From Geobacter sp. FeAm09 (GTDB lineage: Bacteria; Desulfobacterota; Desulfuromonadia; Geobacterales; Pseudopelobacteraceae), in contig NZ_CP042466.1 in assembly GCF_008330225.1 (NCBI RefSeq), positions 310,001-374,000 of the forward strand: a stretch of 64,000 bases of DNA, given 5' to 3'. Below the pieces are notes generated by a model. It made no database searches. It was given only the letters and a program-made list of their open reading frames with translations, and was not told the origin of the DNA. The stretch's first letter is position 1. Every line of letters begins with the position of its first letter. The translations under genes and the position numbers were made by a program. Positions 8,876 through 17,353 of this stretch are shown here, in pieces.

Positions 8876-8910
8876 ACAAAGGCCCTGGAGTATCTCTCCA
8901 GGGCCTTTGT
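8876..8910. terminator. Bidirectional Rho-independent terminator
   Basis: A perfect 15-bp stem (ACAAAGGCCCTGGAG, 8876-8890, with 8896-8910) has a 5-base loop. It sits between the convergent M48 protease and mqnB genes. The arms begin and end with AAA/TTT, so it can work in both directions. Confidence 0.88.
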
Positions 8911-8937
8911 CGTGTTGTCAGCCGCGCCGGCCGGGCC

Positions 8938-9702
8938 TTACATCTCGGGCGTCACCGGCACAAAAGCGCTCAACTCCGGCCGGTCCAGGTCTTCCAGGTA
9001 TTTCAGCACGAAACGCTGCGCCGCTTCCGCAGCCCGCGGGATGTCCCAGGCGCTCATGTCGCGGTCGAGCACCAGGTTGCTAATGCCGCGGATCTCCAGG
9101 CAGTCCACGCCTGCCCGCAGGCACACCTGGGCCACGGCCGCCCCTTCCATGCTTTCGGCTATGGCGTTGAAGTGCCGCGCCAGGGCCTCGCCGCGCTGGC
9201 GCGTCCCGCTGCAGGTCGAAACGGTCACGAACCGCCCCCGCATCAGGAACACTCCGTAGTAGTCGGCAAGCTGCATGGCCTTTTCGGCGGCGTGCTTGGA
9301 CAGGGGAATCTCGTTGTGATAGGCCCGTTTGCCCTGCACGAGGGATGGCAGCCCCATGAAGCGCAGATCCTTCCACCCGTCCGTTGTCTGCACCCCTTCA
9401 TCCCCCAGGATTTCATTGCTGGCCACGGCCAGGCTGCCGACGGAAAGCCCGCTGCCCGGATAGGCGCCGGCGCAGCCGGTATTGATCACCAGGCGCGGCC
9501 GGCTCCGCTCGATCAGGGTGGCCGTGGCGGCGGCGGCGTTGACCTTGCCGGCCCCGCCTGCGCAGAGCGTTACGGGCAGCGTGCCGATGGTCCCCTCGGC
9601 ATACTCGAACGTGGTTGCCGTCTGTCGGACGGTGTTGGTCAGGGCGTGCTCCAGCAGGGCCATTTCCTGGGGCACTGCCGCGATGATGAGAATCGGTTTC
9701 AT
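8938..9702 (-). CDS. mqnB: Futalosine hydrolase (menaquinone synthesis)
   Basis: The 254-residue protein belongs to the nucleoside phosphorylase superfamily. GGAGKVNAAAATA, NTGCAGAYPGSGLSVGSL, ESMEGAAVAQV and EIRGISN fit futalosine hydrolase, which removes hypoxanthine from futalosine in the alternative menaquinone pathway. 5'-methylthioadenosine nucleosidase is the main alternative. The presence of mqnD at 24770 supports the futalosine reading. I prefer the ATG at 9702; a TTG at 9747 would overlap the upstream kinase gene. It is the last gene of the folE2-led minus-strand operon. Confidence 0.87.
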   Translation of the reverse strand: MKPILIIAAVPQEMALLEHALTNTVRQTATTFEYAEGTIGTLPVTLCAGGAGKVNAAAATATLIERSRPRLVINTGCAGAYPGSGLSVGSLAVASNEILGDEGVQTTDGWKDLRFMGLPSLVQGKRAYHNEIPLSKHAAEKAMQLADYYGVFLMRGRFVTVSTCSGTRQRGEALARHFNAIAESMEGAAVAQVCLRAGVDCLEIRGISNLVLDRDMSAWDIPRAAEAAQRFVLKYLEDLDRPELSAFVPVTPEM

Positions 9703-9733
9703 GTCTACGGGAAAGCCTTTCTTGTGTGGCGGC

Positions 9734-12400
9734 CTAGCGGTTTTCAAGCCATTTGCTCAGGACCGCTTCCAGGTCCTGGACCAGCACCGGTTTTGAGAGG
9801 TAATCGTTCATGCCCGCTTCGATGCATTTGTCCCGCTCTCCGGCCATGGCGTTGGCCGTCAGGGCTATCACCGGCGTTTCATGGTCGAGAACGCTGGATT
9901 CGGGGTCGCGGATGATGGCGGTGGCGTCGTAGCCGTTCATCTCCGGCATCTGGCAGTCCATCAGCACCAGGTCGTAGGAGGCGCTTTCCAGGGCCTTGAC
10001 CGCGTCGAGGCCGTTGGCCACGGCGTCGGCCTCGTAGCCCAGCTTGTTGAGCATCATCCTGATCACCCGCCGGTTGGTCGTATGGTCTTCGGCCAGCAGG
10101 ATGCGGGCGCGCTGGGGGGCGTCGGCGTCACGGTTGAAGAAGATGGCCTGGTTGCCGCTTTCCCGTTTTTCCATAGGGCTGTACTCCTGTTTTTCGAACG
10201 GCAGGGCGATGCGGAAGGTCGAACCCGAGCCCACGCCGCTCACCACGTCGATGGACCCGCCCATGAGCTCGGCCAGTTGGCTGCTGATGGCCAACCCCAG
10301 TCCCGTGCCGCCGTATTTGCGCGTGCTCGAGCCGTCAACCTGAACGAACGGGGTGAAGATGCGGTCCAGGTACTCCGGGGGGATGCCGATGCCGGTATCG
10401 GTTACGGCAAACTGGAGGGTCACCTGCCCTCCATCTTCGGCCACGCGTGATACGTGGACCATCACCCCTCCCTGCCGGGTAAATTTGATGCCGTTGCCTA
10501 CGATATTCCTGATGATCTGGGCCAGGCGCCCCGGATCGCCCCTGAGGTGCAGCGGCGCATCCGGTTCCACCGCCCAGTCCAGGCGCAGGTTTTTCTCCTC
10601 GGCCTGCAGCGAGAGTATCTGCATGGTGTCCTTCAGGACGGTCTTGAGGTTGAAGTCGCTTTTCTCGAACATGAGCTTCCCGGCTTCGATGCGGGCGAAG
10701 TCGAGAAGTTCATCGATGAGGTCCAGCAGGTCCTTGCTGCTTTTAAGGGCGATTCCGGCATACTCGAGCTGCTCGGAGGTCAGGTCCGTATCCATCAGAA
10801 GTCCGCTCATGCCGATGATGCCGTTCAAGGGCGTGCGGAGCTCGTGGCTCATGTTGGCCAGAAACTGGCTCTTGGCGGCATTGGCCGCGTCGGCGGCGTC
10901 CTTGGCCGAGATAAGGGCCTGTTCCGTCTGTTTCCGTTCGGTAATGTTCTGAAAGAACCCAATATAGCGGTCGTGGCCAAGCTTGACGGCCTGGAGGGAG
11001 ACCCAGAGCAGGCTCCCGTCTTTTCGCACCAGGAGCGACTCCCGGCTGGCAGACCCCTCTTCCTTCAGCTTTTCGAAATTTTGCAGCCCCGTTTGCCGGT
11101 AGTCCGGGGGCAGCATATCCGTAATGGACATGCCGATGAGTTCGGCTTCCGAGTACCCCAGCATCTCGGCTCCAGTGCGGTTGGTCTCCACGTAGCGCCC
11201 CAAACTGTCGACAACGAATGCGCCGACGGGCGCAAACTCGATGTAGGAACGGAACTTGGCCTCGCTTTCCCGCAGGGAGTCGGTCATCTTCCGGCGTTCG
11301 GTGATGTCGAACATCAACCCGCGCAGGATCGGAGGGCGCCCCTCCTCAACAATCACCGAGACGGCATTGCGCAGCCACAGGGTGGTGCCGTCGGCAGCGA
11401 TCATGCGGAACTCGAACTGCCGGGACGCGCCCTCGCACCCCATGCTTCGGCAGATATCCAGTACCCGGTCGCGGTCTTCCGGGTGGATATGAGCGTGGCA
11501 GAAGTCCGGGTCGGACAGCCAGGCCGACGCCGGGTAGCCCAGCAGCCGTTCGGCCTGGGCGCTGACGAACGTGAAACGGAGTGTATCCGCGGCCGCCTCC
11601 CAGACGATTCCCTCGATCGTATCCACCAGTCTCTGGTAGCGTTCCTGGGTGCGGAGCGCCTCCCGTTCCGTCGTCAGGTGATGCTCCCACAGCTCGCGGC
11701 CGTAGATATAGCCGAAGAGCGGGATGGCGAACATGTGCAGGCCGTGGCGGATCGGTCCGAGAACGGCGATGGTCTTTGCGGACGAGATGGCGCTTGCCAG
11801 GCCCAGGGCATCGTCGAGGAAGAAACCGCCGAAGGCGATCGACAACGCCGTTCTGCGCCATCCCGGAACGCGTCGCAATAAGACGAGAGCGGCGGCCAGC
11901 ACGATGGCCCCGGCAAGGTGGAACGTCACGCCATACCGGCCGGCATGGAAGTTTGCCTCCGGAAACCTGCTGCTGAATGAGGCCCAGCCCCAGAAGGTTG
12001 CCAGATAGGCGGCAACCAGGCAGGCCACCCCACCTTTGAGGTACCGCCCCGCCAGGCGCGGGTCCAGCAGGCTGTCCAGATAGGCCGTTGCGATCCAGAC
12101 CAGGGAGACGCCGGTCAGAAGCTGCTCCACCGGCTTGGTGAAGGGCTGCATGAGCGCATTCGGCACCGTGTTGCTGAAGGAGAGGAACAAAACGACGAAC
12201 ATGAAGAGTTCGCGCACCAGGCCGAGGGTGAAGCCGATCAGCAGCAGCCTGTTCCGCTGCGGGGTGTGGCGGCGCTGGCGCACGGCCGTCCAGATGAGCA
12301 GGGACCAGAACAGGGCGGCCGTGCCGAGGCGGACGAAGTGGTCGGGCGCGAAGTCGCCGCCGGCAAACTCGACCAATATTGCCATCAGATAGTCGGACAT
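9734..12400 (-). CDS. Membrane hybrid histidine kinase with two PAS domains and receiver
   Basis: This is an 888-residue hybrid sensor kinase. About seven hydrophobic segments (residues 1-235) form an integral-membrane sensor of unrecognised type. Two PAS domains follow (about 255-375 and 385-505, each ending in an ITERK/ITERR PAC tail). HisKA is at about 520-590 (FLANMSHELRTPLNG, phosphoacceptor His). The HATPase domain (about 630-750) has KYGGTGLGLAI. The C-terminal receiver (about 770-885) has DLVLMDCQMPEMNG with its phosphoacceptor Asp. No separate output regulator is adjacent, so the phosphorelay partner lies elsewhere. It overlaps the glycosyltransferase gene upstream by 16 bp. Confidence 0.92.
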   Translation of the reverse strand: MSDYLMAILVEFAGGDFAPDHFVRLGTAALFWSLLIWTAVRQRRHTPQRNRLLLIGFTLGLVRELFMFVVLFLSFSNTVPNALMQPFTKPVEQLLTGVSLVWIATAYLDSLLDPRLAGRYLKGGVACLVAAYLATFWGWASFSSRFPEANFHAGRYGVTFHLAGAIVLAAALVLLRRVPGWRRTALSIAFGGFFLDDALGLASAISSAKTIAVLGPIRHGLHMFAIPLFGYIYGRELWEHHLTTEREALRTQERYQRLVDTIEGIVWEAAADTLRFTFVSAQAERLLGYPASAWLSDPDFCHAHIHPEDRDRVLDICRSMGCEGASRQFEFRMIAADGTTLWLRNAVSVIVEEGRPPILRGLMFDITERRKMTDSLRESEAKFRSYIEFAPVGAFVVDSLGRYVETNRTGAEMLGYSEAELIGMSITDMLPPDYRQTGLQNFEKLKEEGSASRESLLVRKDGSLLWVSLQAVKLGHDRYIGFFQNITERKQTEQALISAKDAADAANAAKSQFLANMSHELRTPLNGIIGMSGLLMDTDLTSEQLEYAGIALKSSKDLLDLIDELLDFARIEAGKLMFEKSDFNLKTVLKDTMQILSLQAEEKNLRLDWAVEPDAPLHLRGDPGRLAQIIRNIVGNGIKFTRQGGVMVHVSRVAEDGGQVTLQFAVTDTGIGIPPEYLDRIFTPFVQVDGSSTRKYGGTGLGLAISSQLAELMGGSIDVVSGVGSGSTFRIALPFEKQEYSPMEKRESGNQAIFFNRDADAPQRARILLAEDHTTNRRVIRMMLNKLGYEADAVANGLDAVKALESASYDLVLMDCQMPEMNGYDATAIIRDPESSVLDHETPVIALTANAMAGERDKCIEAGMNDYLSKPVLVQDLEAVLSKWLENR

Positions 12401-13068
12401 AGCGTCGCACTTCCTTTCAGGCGTTGCGCCGCGGCCAGGGTCTGGGGCGCCGTCTCCCGCGACGGCCGCTCCTGAAACGCCTCCAGGTCCTCACACGTAT
12501 CGATATCCCGCCACGGCGGCAGGAGGGCGGTTCTGAGCCCGCAGAACCGGGCCCGTTCCTGGCTGGTCTGCAAAACCTCCGCACTGCTCCAGACGATATC
12601 CTCGAACAACTGCCGCTGGAAGCGCCGGAGGCCGAGCAGATAGTATCCCCCATCCTCGGCCGGACCGAAGACGACCTCTGCCTCTGCCCGCTCCAGGAGG
12701 GCAAAAGCCCGTCGGATGTACTCCAGGGGGAGATCGGGCGCATCGCTGCCGATGATGCAGCACGTCTCGCAACCACTGGCAAAGGCCGTTTCAAAGGCAT
12801 TTGCCATGCGTGCCCCCAGGTCGTGCCCCTGCTGCTCGAACATCGTCGCTCGGGGCGGGACCGGAACAGCGGGGATGGCCCCGTTTTTCAGCGCCCAGAA
12901 GAGCAGCAGGCGGGTGTCGTCCAGGGTGGCGGCGGCGGCCAGCACATCGGCCAGCATGGCGGCATACAGCTCCGTTGCGAGACGATGGCTGCCCAGACCC
13001 TGGGCCAGCCGGGTCTTTACCGTGCCGACGAGCGGTTCCCGGGCAAAGATGATCAGTCCCCTGGTCAT
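12385..13068 (-). CDS. DUF2064 / TIGR04282-type glycosyltransferase
   Basis: The 227-residue protein has a GT-A nucleotide-sugar transferase layout: MTRGLIIFAREPLVGTVKTRLA at the N-terminus, GSDAPDLPLEYIRRA for the metal-binding region, and GPAEDGGYYLLGL. This family (DUF2064) is often annotated as an arsenosugar-biosynthesis glycosyltransferase, but no arsenic genes are visible here and the substrate is unknown. The ATG at 13068 overlaps the folE2 stop (ATGA) and the end overlaps the kinase start, so it is translationally coupled on both sides. Confidence 0.85.
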   Translation of the reverse strand: MTRGLIIFAREPLVGTVKTRLAQGLGSHRLATELYAAMLADVLAAAATLDDTRLLLFWALKNGAIPAVPVPPRATMFEQQGHDLGARMANAFETAFASGCETCCIIGSDAPDLPLEYIRRAFALLERAEAEVVFGPAEDGGYYLLGLRRFQRQLFEDIVWSSAEVLQTSQERARFCGLRTALLPPWRDIDTCEDLEAFQERPSRETAPQTLAAAQRLKGSATLCPTI

Positions 13069-13880
13069 GCCCGGCGGTCGAGCTCCACGGCCGCATAGGC
13101 CGAATGATTGTGGATCGACTCGAAGTTTTCCGCTTCCACCGAGAACCAGACGATGTTGTCCACGGCCGCCAGCCGGGAATAGGCCTCCCGGACCATGTCC
13201 TCCACAAAGCGCGGATTGTCGTAGGCTTGCTCGGTGACGTACTTTTCGTCCTCGCGCTTGAGCAGCGAATAGAGCGGGCTGCTGCCGCACTGCTCGATCA
13301 ACTCCACCAGGTCCTCGATCCAGATGAATTCCCGGTAGCGCACCCGCACGGTCATGACGCTGCGCTGGTTGTGGGCGCCGGCCCGGGAGAGCTCCTTGCT
13401 GCACGGGCAGAGCGAGGTGAGCGGCACCCGCACCACCAGCACGAAATCCAGGATGTCGCTCATGGACGCCTTGAACTCGCAACTGTATTCCATCAGGCTT
13501 CTGGCGCCCGAGACCGGAGCCCTTTTCTCGATGAAGTAGGGAAACTGGATCTCCATGTGGGCGCTGGTGGAGCCGAGCCGGGCCTTCACCTCGTCCAGGA
13601 TCGGCTCCAGCTTGTCCAGGCCGATATGCTCGCGGTGGCGGTTGAGGATCTCCACGAAGCGGCTCATGTGGGTGCCCTTGAAGTGGTGAGGCAGGTCCAC
13701 ATACATGTTGATCCGCGCCACGGTGTGCTGCAGCGAATGGTTCTTGTCCATCACCACGATGGGGTAGGAGATGTCCTTGACGCCGACCTTGGCGATGGGT
13801 ATCCTGCGGTGGTCGGGGCGTTTCTGCATGTCCGGCATGGCTGTTTTGTCCGCTGCCGTTTTCGTTGGTTGGTGCGCCAT
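13065..13880 (-). CDS. folE2: GTP cyclohydrolase FolE2 (type IB)
   Basis: The 271-residue enzyme converts GTP to 7,8-dihydroneopterin triphosphate, the first step to folate and queuosine precursors. The catalytic Cys region TSLCPCSKELS (about 175), the His/Glu-rich motif PHHFKGTHMSRF and the C-terminal VWFSVEAENFESIHNHSAYA fit FolE2, the metal-flexible form unrelated to FolE. The ATG at 13880 has AGGA 7 bases upstream; an upstream in-frame start would run into the acyP start. It leads the folE2-glycosyltransferase-kinase-mqnB transcript. QueF, which acts further along the queuosine route, is at 63457. Confidence 0.93.
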   Translation of the reverse strand: MAHQPTKTAADKTAMPDMQKRPDHRRIPIAKVGVKDISYPIVVMDKNHSLQHTVARINMYVDLPHHFKGTHMSRFVEILNRHREHIGLDKLEPILDEVKARLGSTSAHMEIQFPYFIEKRAPVSGARSLMEYSCEFKASMSDILDFVLVVRVPLTSLCPCSKELSRAGAHNQRSVMTVRVRYREFIWIEDLVELIEQCGSSPLYSLLKREDEKYVTEQAYDNPRFVEDMVREAYSRLAAVDNIVWFSVEAENFESIHNHSAYAAVELDRRA

Positions 13881-13934
13881 GGGATTGTCCTGTGGGTCGA
13901 TTGGGATCTGTTCCGTATCCAAGGGGGATACCGT

Positions 13935-14210
13935 ATGAATATCAGGGTTTCCGTCACGGTTTTCGGCCGCGTCCAGGGGGTGGCCTTTCGTCACTACACC
14001 AGCCGCCGCGCTGTGGAGCTTGGCGTCAGCGGTTGGGTCGGGAACCTGCCGGACGGCTCGGTTGCCGGTGTGTTCGAGGGCGATGAGAATGGGGTGAATG
14101 CCCTGGTTGAGTGGTGCCGTCAGGGGCCGCCCGCCGCCGCGGTGGAACGGCTCGACCTGCGCCGTGAGACCTGCACCGGGGAGTTCACGGGGTTCTCCAT
14201 CAGGTCGTGA
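13935..14210 (+). CDS. acyP: Acylphosphatase
   Basis: The 91-residue protein has both acylphosphatase signatures: [13 protein letters not shown], with the phosphate-binding Arg, and [11 protein letters not shown], with the catalytic Asn. It hydrolyses acyl phosphates such as acetyl phosphate or carbamoyl phosphate in the cytoplasm. The GGGGG-rich Shine-Dalgarno region lies 7-8 bases before the ATG at 13935. It is divergent from folE2 over a 54-bp gap and overlaps the end of engB tail-to-tail by 11 bp. Confidence 0.93.
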   Translation: MNIRVSVTVFGRVQGVAFRHYTSRRAVELGVSGWVGNLPDGSVAGVFEGDENGVNALVEWCRQGPPAAAVERLDLRRETCTGEFTGFSIRS

Positions 14211-14799
14211 CGTTCTCCAGCCCCGCCGCTTCCGCGATCACCCGCCATATCCCCTCGCGCCCGGCCTTGGACAGGGCCGAGAAGGGGAGGAGATCCTCCC
14301 GGTTGCGGCCGATGGCCGCCGCGATCACCCCGGCCTGGCGGGCCTGTTCGTTCTTCGACAGCTTGTCGCACTTGGTCAGCACGATGATCGGCGGGATGCC
14401 GTAGGTTTCCAGCCAGCGCAGCATCTGCAGGTCCCCATCCGCGGGGGTGCGGCGGATATCCAGGATCAGGACCACCGCCCGCAGGTTCTCGCGCCTGGCC
14501 AGGTAGGTCTCGATCATCGGCTGCCACTGTTTGCGCAGCTCGGGCGGCGCCTTGGCGTAGCCGTAGCCGGGGAGGTCCACCAGGACCAGGCGGCCGTTGA
14601 CGTCGAAGAAGTTGATCAACTGGGTCCTGCCGGGGGTGGAACTGGTGCGCACCAGGCTTTTGCGGTTGACCAGCACATTGATCAGCGACGACTTACCCAC
14701 GTTGGAGCGGCCCACGAAGGCCACCTCGGGCAGGATAGTTTCCGGGTAGTCTTTCGGTTTTACAGCACTTTTTATGAATTCCGCCTGGTGTACATCCAT
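14200..14799 (-). CDS. engB: Ribosome-biogenesis GTPase EngB/YsxC
   Basis: This is a 199-residue TRAFAC-class GTPase with all G motifs: GRSNVGKSS (G1), TPGRTQ (G2), DLPGYGYA (G3), TKCDKL (G4) and SALS (G5). It is needed for 50S subunit maturation in model bacteria. The ATG at 14799 is preceded by GGAGAG at 7 bases and matches family N-termini; the upstream ATG would add 18 residues. It is divergent from nuoH across a 303-bp gap. Confidence 0.93.
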   Translation of the reverse strand: MDVHQAEFIKSAVKPKDYPETILPEVAFVGRSNVGKSSLINVLVNRKSLVRTSSTPGRTQLINFFDVNGRLVLVDLPGYGYAKAPPELRKQWQPMIETYLARRENLRAVVLILDIRRTPADGDLQMLRWLETYGIPPIIVLTKCDKLSKNEQARQAGVIAAAIGRNREDLLPFSALSKAGREGIWRVIAEAAGLENVTT

Positions 14800-15102
14800 G
14801 TCAACGCTCTCCTTGGCGAGCGTATTATAGTGCGCCGCGTCATGGCTGTTCAAGCGCTTATTTCCCCCGTGCCGACAATTTGGAATTTATTCCCGCCTGC
14901 GCCCTCTCCTTTATGGGACGCCCGCGCCCGGCCCTCGGGCGCGAACCCGTGATGCGGCCATGCTCGGGCACTGTTTTTTCGACAGCTTCGGCCCGGAGAT
15001 TTAATTTTCCCCCCGGAATTAGTCGGTGGCGTTCGATACGCTTTTGTGCTATATGAATAGCATTCCGTTGGTGTCCTCTTACATGCTCCCGACCAGGTTC
15101 CA
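14800..15102. other. Intergenic gap between engB and nuoH
   Basis: This 303-bp divergent gap should hold promoters for both sides. I saw one GC-rich hairpin (CGCGCCCG, 14923-14930, with CGGGCGCG, 14936-14943) without a T tract, so it is not an obvious terminator. An AGGT ribosome-binding sequence precedes nuoH. No convincing gene or clean -35/-10 pair was found. Confidence 0.5.
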
Positions 15103-16107
15103 ATGACGGCATCCACTGTGGACATAGCGCTGTTTGCGGCAAAGCTGGGGATGATATTCTTCGTGATCCTCACCCTGGCCGCCTACTTGGTATTCGCCGA
15201 ACGGAAGGTCCTGGCCTGGATTCAGGATCGCAAGGGGCCCAATCGCGTCGGCCCCTTCGGACTTCTCCAACCCCTCGCAGACCTGATCAAACTCCTCACC
15301 AAAGAAGATTTTTGCCCGCTGGCCGCCGATAAATGGCTGTTCTATCTTGCCCCGGCCATGGCCGCTATTCCGGCGATCCTGACCTTTGCCGTCATCCCTT
15401 TCGGCGCGCCGGTGACCATTGCCGGCCGCCGGGTGCCGATGCTGGTGGCAGACCTGAACGTCGGTCTGCTGTTCTTCCTGGCGCTCTCCTCCATCGCGGT
15501 GTACGGGGTTGCCATCGGCGGCTGGGCCTCCAACTCCAAGTATTCCCTGCTGGGGGGCATCCGCGGCCTGGCCCAGTTGATCTCCTACGAACTCTCCATG
15601 GGGTTGTCCCTGGTGCCGGTGGTCATGCTGGCCCGTTCCTTCAGCCTGGCCGACATCGTGGCCGCCCAGTCCCCCATCCCGTTCATCGTCTACCAGCCCC
15701 TGGCCTTTCTCATCTTTCTGGTCAGCATCACGGCGGAGTGCAAGCGCATCCCCTTCGACATCCCCGAGGCCGAGGGGGAGCTGGTTGCCGGTTTCCACAC
15801 CGAATACTCCGGCATGCGCTTCGGCCTGTTCTTTGTGGGGGAATACATCAACATCATCGTGCTGGGAGGGCTGGCCACGACCTTCTTCCTGGGGGGCTGG
15901 CACGGTCCCTTCCTGGCGCCGGTGATCTGGTTCTCCCTCAAGACCCTGGCGTTTGCCTTTTTCTTCATCTGGATGCGCGGGACCCTGCCCCGCCTGCGTT
16001 ACGATCAGCTCATGCACCTGGGGTGGAAGGTCTTGACGCCCCTGGCCCTGGCGAATATCCTGGTCACCGGTTGGTGGCTGGCGCTGCGGGGGACGGTATT
16101 GCCATAA
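15103..16107 (+). CDS. nuoH: NADH-quinone oxidoreductase subunit H (complex I membrane arm)
   Basis: This is a 334-residue membrane protein with about eight TM helices. Family motifs include AERKVLAWIQDRKGPNRVGPFG near the N-terminus, the quinone-cavity loops ECKRIPFDIPEAEGELVAG and FHTEYSGMRFGLFFVGEY, and RGTLPRLRYDQLM near the C-terminus. NuoH links the quinone site to the proton-pumping arm. It opens a nuoH-ankyrin-nuoIJKLMN run. The usual upstream nuoA-G genes are replaced by the divergent engB, so the peripheral-arm subunits must be elsewhere or absent. Confidence 0.95.
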   Translation: MTASTVDIALFAAKLGMIFFVILTLAAYLVFAERKVLAWIQDRKGPNRVGPFGLLQPLADLIKLLTKEDFCPLAADKWLFYLAPAMAAIPAILTFAVIPFGAPVTIAGRRVPMLVADLNVGLLFFLALSSIAVYGVAIGGWASNSKYSLLGGIRGLAQLISYELSMGLSLVPVVMLARSFSLADIVAAQSPIPFIVYQPLAFLIFLVSITAECKRIPFDIPEAEGELVAGFHTEYSGMRFGLFFVGEYINIIVLGGLATTFFLGGWHGPFLAPVIWFSLKTLAFAFFFIWMRGTLPRLRYDQLMHLGWKVLTPLALANILVTGWWLALRGTVLP

Positions 16108-16162
16108 TGACGCTACGGACATCGACGTCCGGAACATAAACCAACCACGGGAGGAGTCGAAC

Positions 16163-16585
16163 ATGGAAAGTGTGAATGCCAAAGACCGTCACGGCCACAC
16201 CCCTCTGATCAATGCCGCGAAAGAGGGGCAGAAGGACTTTGTTCAGGACCTGCTGCACCGGGGCGCGGACTTGACCGCCAGCAGCGACAAAGGTAAAACG
16301 GCCCTCCACTACGCCGCCGCCAACGGCCACACCGAGATCGTCAGGATGCTGCTCGACAAGGGCGCCGACGTTGACGTCCGCGACCGGGAAGGGCATACTC
16401 CCCTGATGCTGGCCGCCATCTATGGCTGCAACCTGACCGTGCAGGCCCTGCTGGACGGCGGCGCCGATGCGGGGCTCAAGACGCCCACCGGCAACACCGC
16501 CAGCCGTTATGCCGACAACAACAGTCACCCCCTGGCCTCGGCACTGCTCAAGAAGGCCGAACGGGCCAAACACGGTAACGCATAA
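16163..16585 (+). CDS. Ankyrin-repeat protein inside the nuo operon
   Basis: The 140-residue protein is made almost entirely of four ankyrin repeats ([56 protein letters not shown]) with no signal peptide. It lies 55 bp after nuoH behind GGGAGGAG and is followed by a strong hairpin before nuoI. Ankyrin repeats mediate protein-protein contacts, so it could help assemble or regulate the complex, but nothing in the sequence proves that. An ankyrin gene is not a standard part of nuo operons. Confidence 0.88.
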   Translation: MESVNAKDRHGHTPLINAAKEGQKDFVQDLLHRGADLTASSDKGKTALHYAAANGHTEIVRMLLDKGADVDVRDREGHTPLMLAAIYGCNLTVQALLDGGADAGLKTPTGNTASRYADNNSHPLASALLKKAERAKHGNA

Positions 16586-16605
16586 TATTCCATAACTCCC
16601 GAGCC

Positions 16606-16635
16606 GAGACGCCCCGTCGGGGCGTCTCTCATTTT
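16606..16635 (+). terminator. Hairpin terminator/attenuator between ankyrin gene and nuoI
   Basis: A perfect 10-bp stem (GAGACGCCCC, 16606-16615, with 16619-16628) and a 3-base loop are followed by TCATTTT. It would reduce read-through from nuoH-ankyrin into nuoI, so nuoI-N may be expressed at a different level. The T tract is short, so partial attenuation is more likely than a full stop. Confidence 0.7.
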
Positions 16636-16650
16636 GAGAAGAACGATTTT

Positions 16651-17181
16651 ATGCCGATACTCTCCGACATACGAGCCATCCTGGGCGGTTTCCGTATCAC
16701 CCTGGCGCACATGCTGCGCCGGTCGGTCACCATCCAGTATCCCGAGGAAAAACGCACCCCGTACCCGCGTTACCGGGCGCGAATCGTGTTGACCCGCGAT
16801 CCGGACGGCGGCGAGCGCTGCGTGGCCTGCTACCTCTGCTCGGCGGCCTGCCCGGTGGACTGCATCTCCATGCAGGCCGCCGAAGGGGCGGATGGCCGCC
16901 GCTATGCCGCATGGTTCCGGATCAACTTCTCCCGCTGCATCTTCTGCGGCCTGTGCGCCGAGGCCTGCCCGACCCTGGCCATCCAGATGACCCCCGATTT
17001 CGAGATCTGCAAGCGGGACATCATGGACCTGGTCTATGAAAAGGAGGACCTGCTGATCAACGGCTGCGGCAAGGACGCTTCCTACAACTTCTACCGCCAC
17101 GCCGGCATCGCCGTGACCCAGCCCCGGGGCGAAGGGCTGGAGGAAGAGCGGCCGGTGGATGCCAGGTCGTTGCTGCCGTAG
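16651..17181 (+). CDS. nuoI: NADH-quinone oxidoreductase subunit I (2x[4Fe-4S])
   Basis: The 176-residue protein has two ferredoxin-type [4Fe-4S] motifs, [12 protein letters not shown] (about 57-68) and [12 protein letters not shown] (about 95-106). It carries electrons toward the quinone site at the junction of the peripheral and membrane arms. It is the only peripheral-type nuo subunit in this window. The normal NuoI N-terminal amphipathic region ([14 protein letters not shown]) is intact. A palindromic repeat separates it from nuoJ. Confidence 0.94.
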   Translation: MPILSDIRAILGGFRITLAHMLRRSVTIQYPEEKRTPYPRYRARIVLTRDPDGGERCVACYLCSAACPVDCISMQAAEGADGRRYAAWFRINFSRCIFCGLCAEACPTLAIQMTPDFEICKRDIMDLVYEKEDLLINGCGKDASYNFYRHAGIAVTQPRGEGLEEERPVDARSLLP

Positions 17182-17186
17182 CGGCA

Positions 17187-17334
17187 AAGCATCCACCACG
17201 GAGGACACGGAGGGAAACCTGAGGAAAGCAAAAACCATTGTTACCAGCGATATATTGGGAACCGGTTTGTGAGTATGAATAAATATCTTCAGGTCTCCTC
17301 CGTGCTCCTCGGTGTCCTCCGTGGTGCATGCTTT
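17187..17334. repeat. Inverted-repeat intergenic element, family 1, copy A
   Basis: The left arm (AGCATCCACCACGGAGGACACGGAG, imperfect) and right arm (CTCCTCGGTGTCCTCCGTGGTGCATGCT) are inverted, with about 85 bases of unrelated DNA between. It fills the nuoI-nuoJ gap. Four more copies with the same arm theme are at 18228, 41432, 45219 and 63312. A transcript could fold into a long hairpin, possibly affecting mRNA processing between genes. Confidence 0.8.
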
Positions 17335-17353
17335 CAGGATTTTTAGAGAACTT

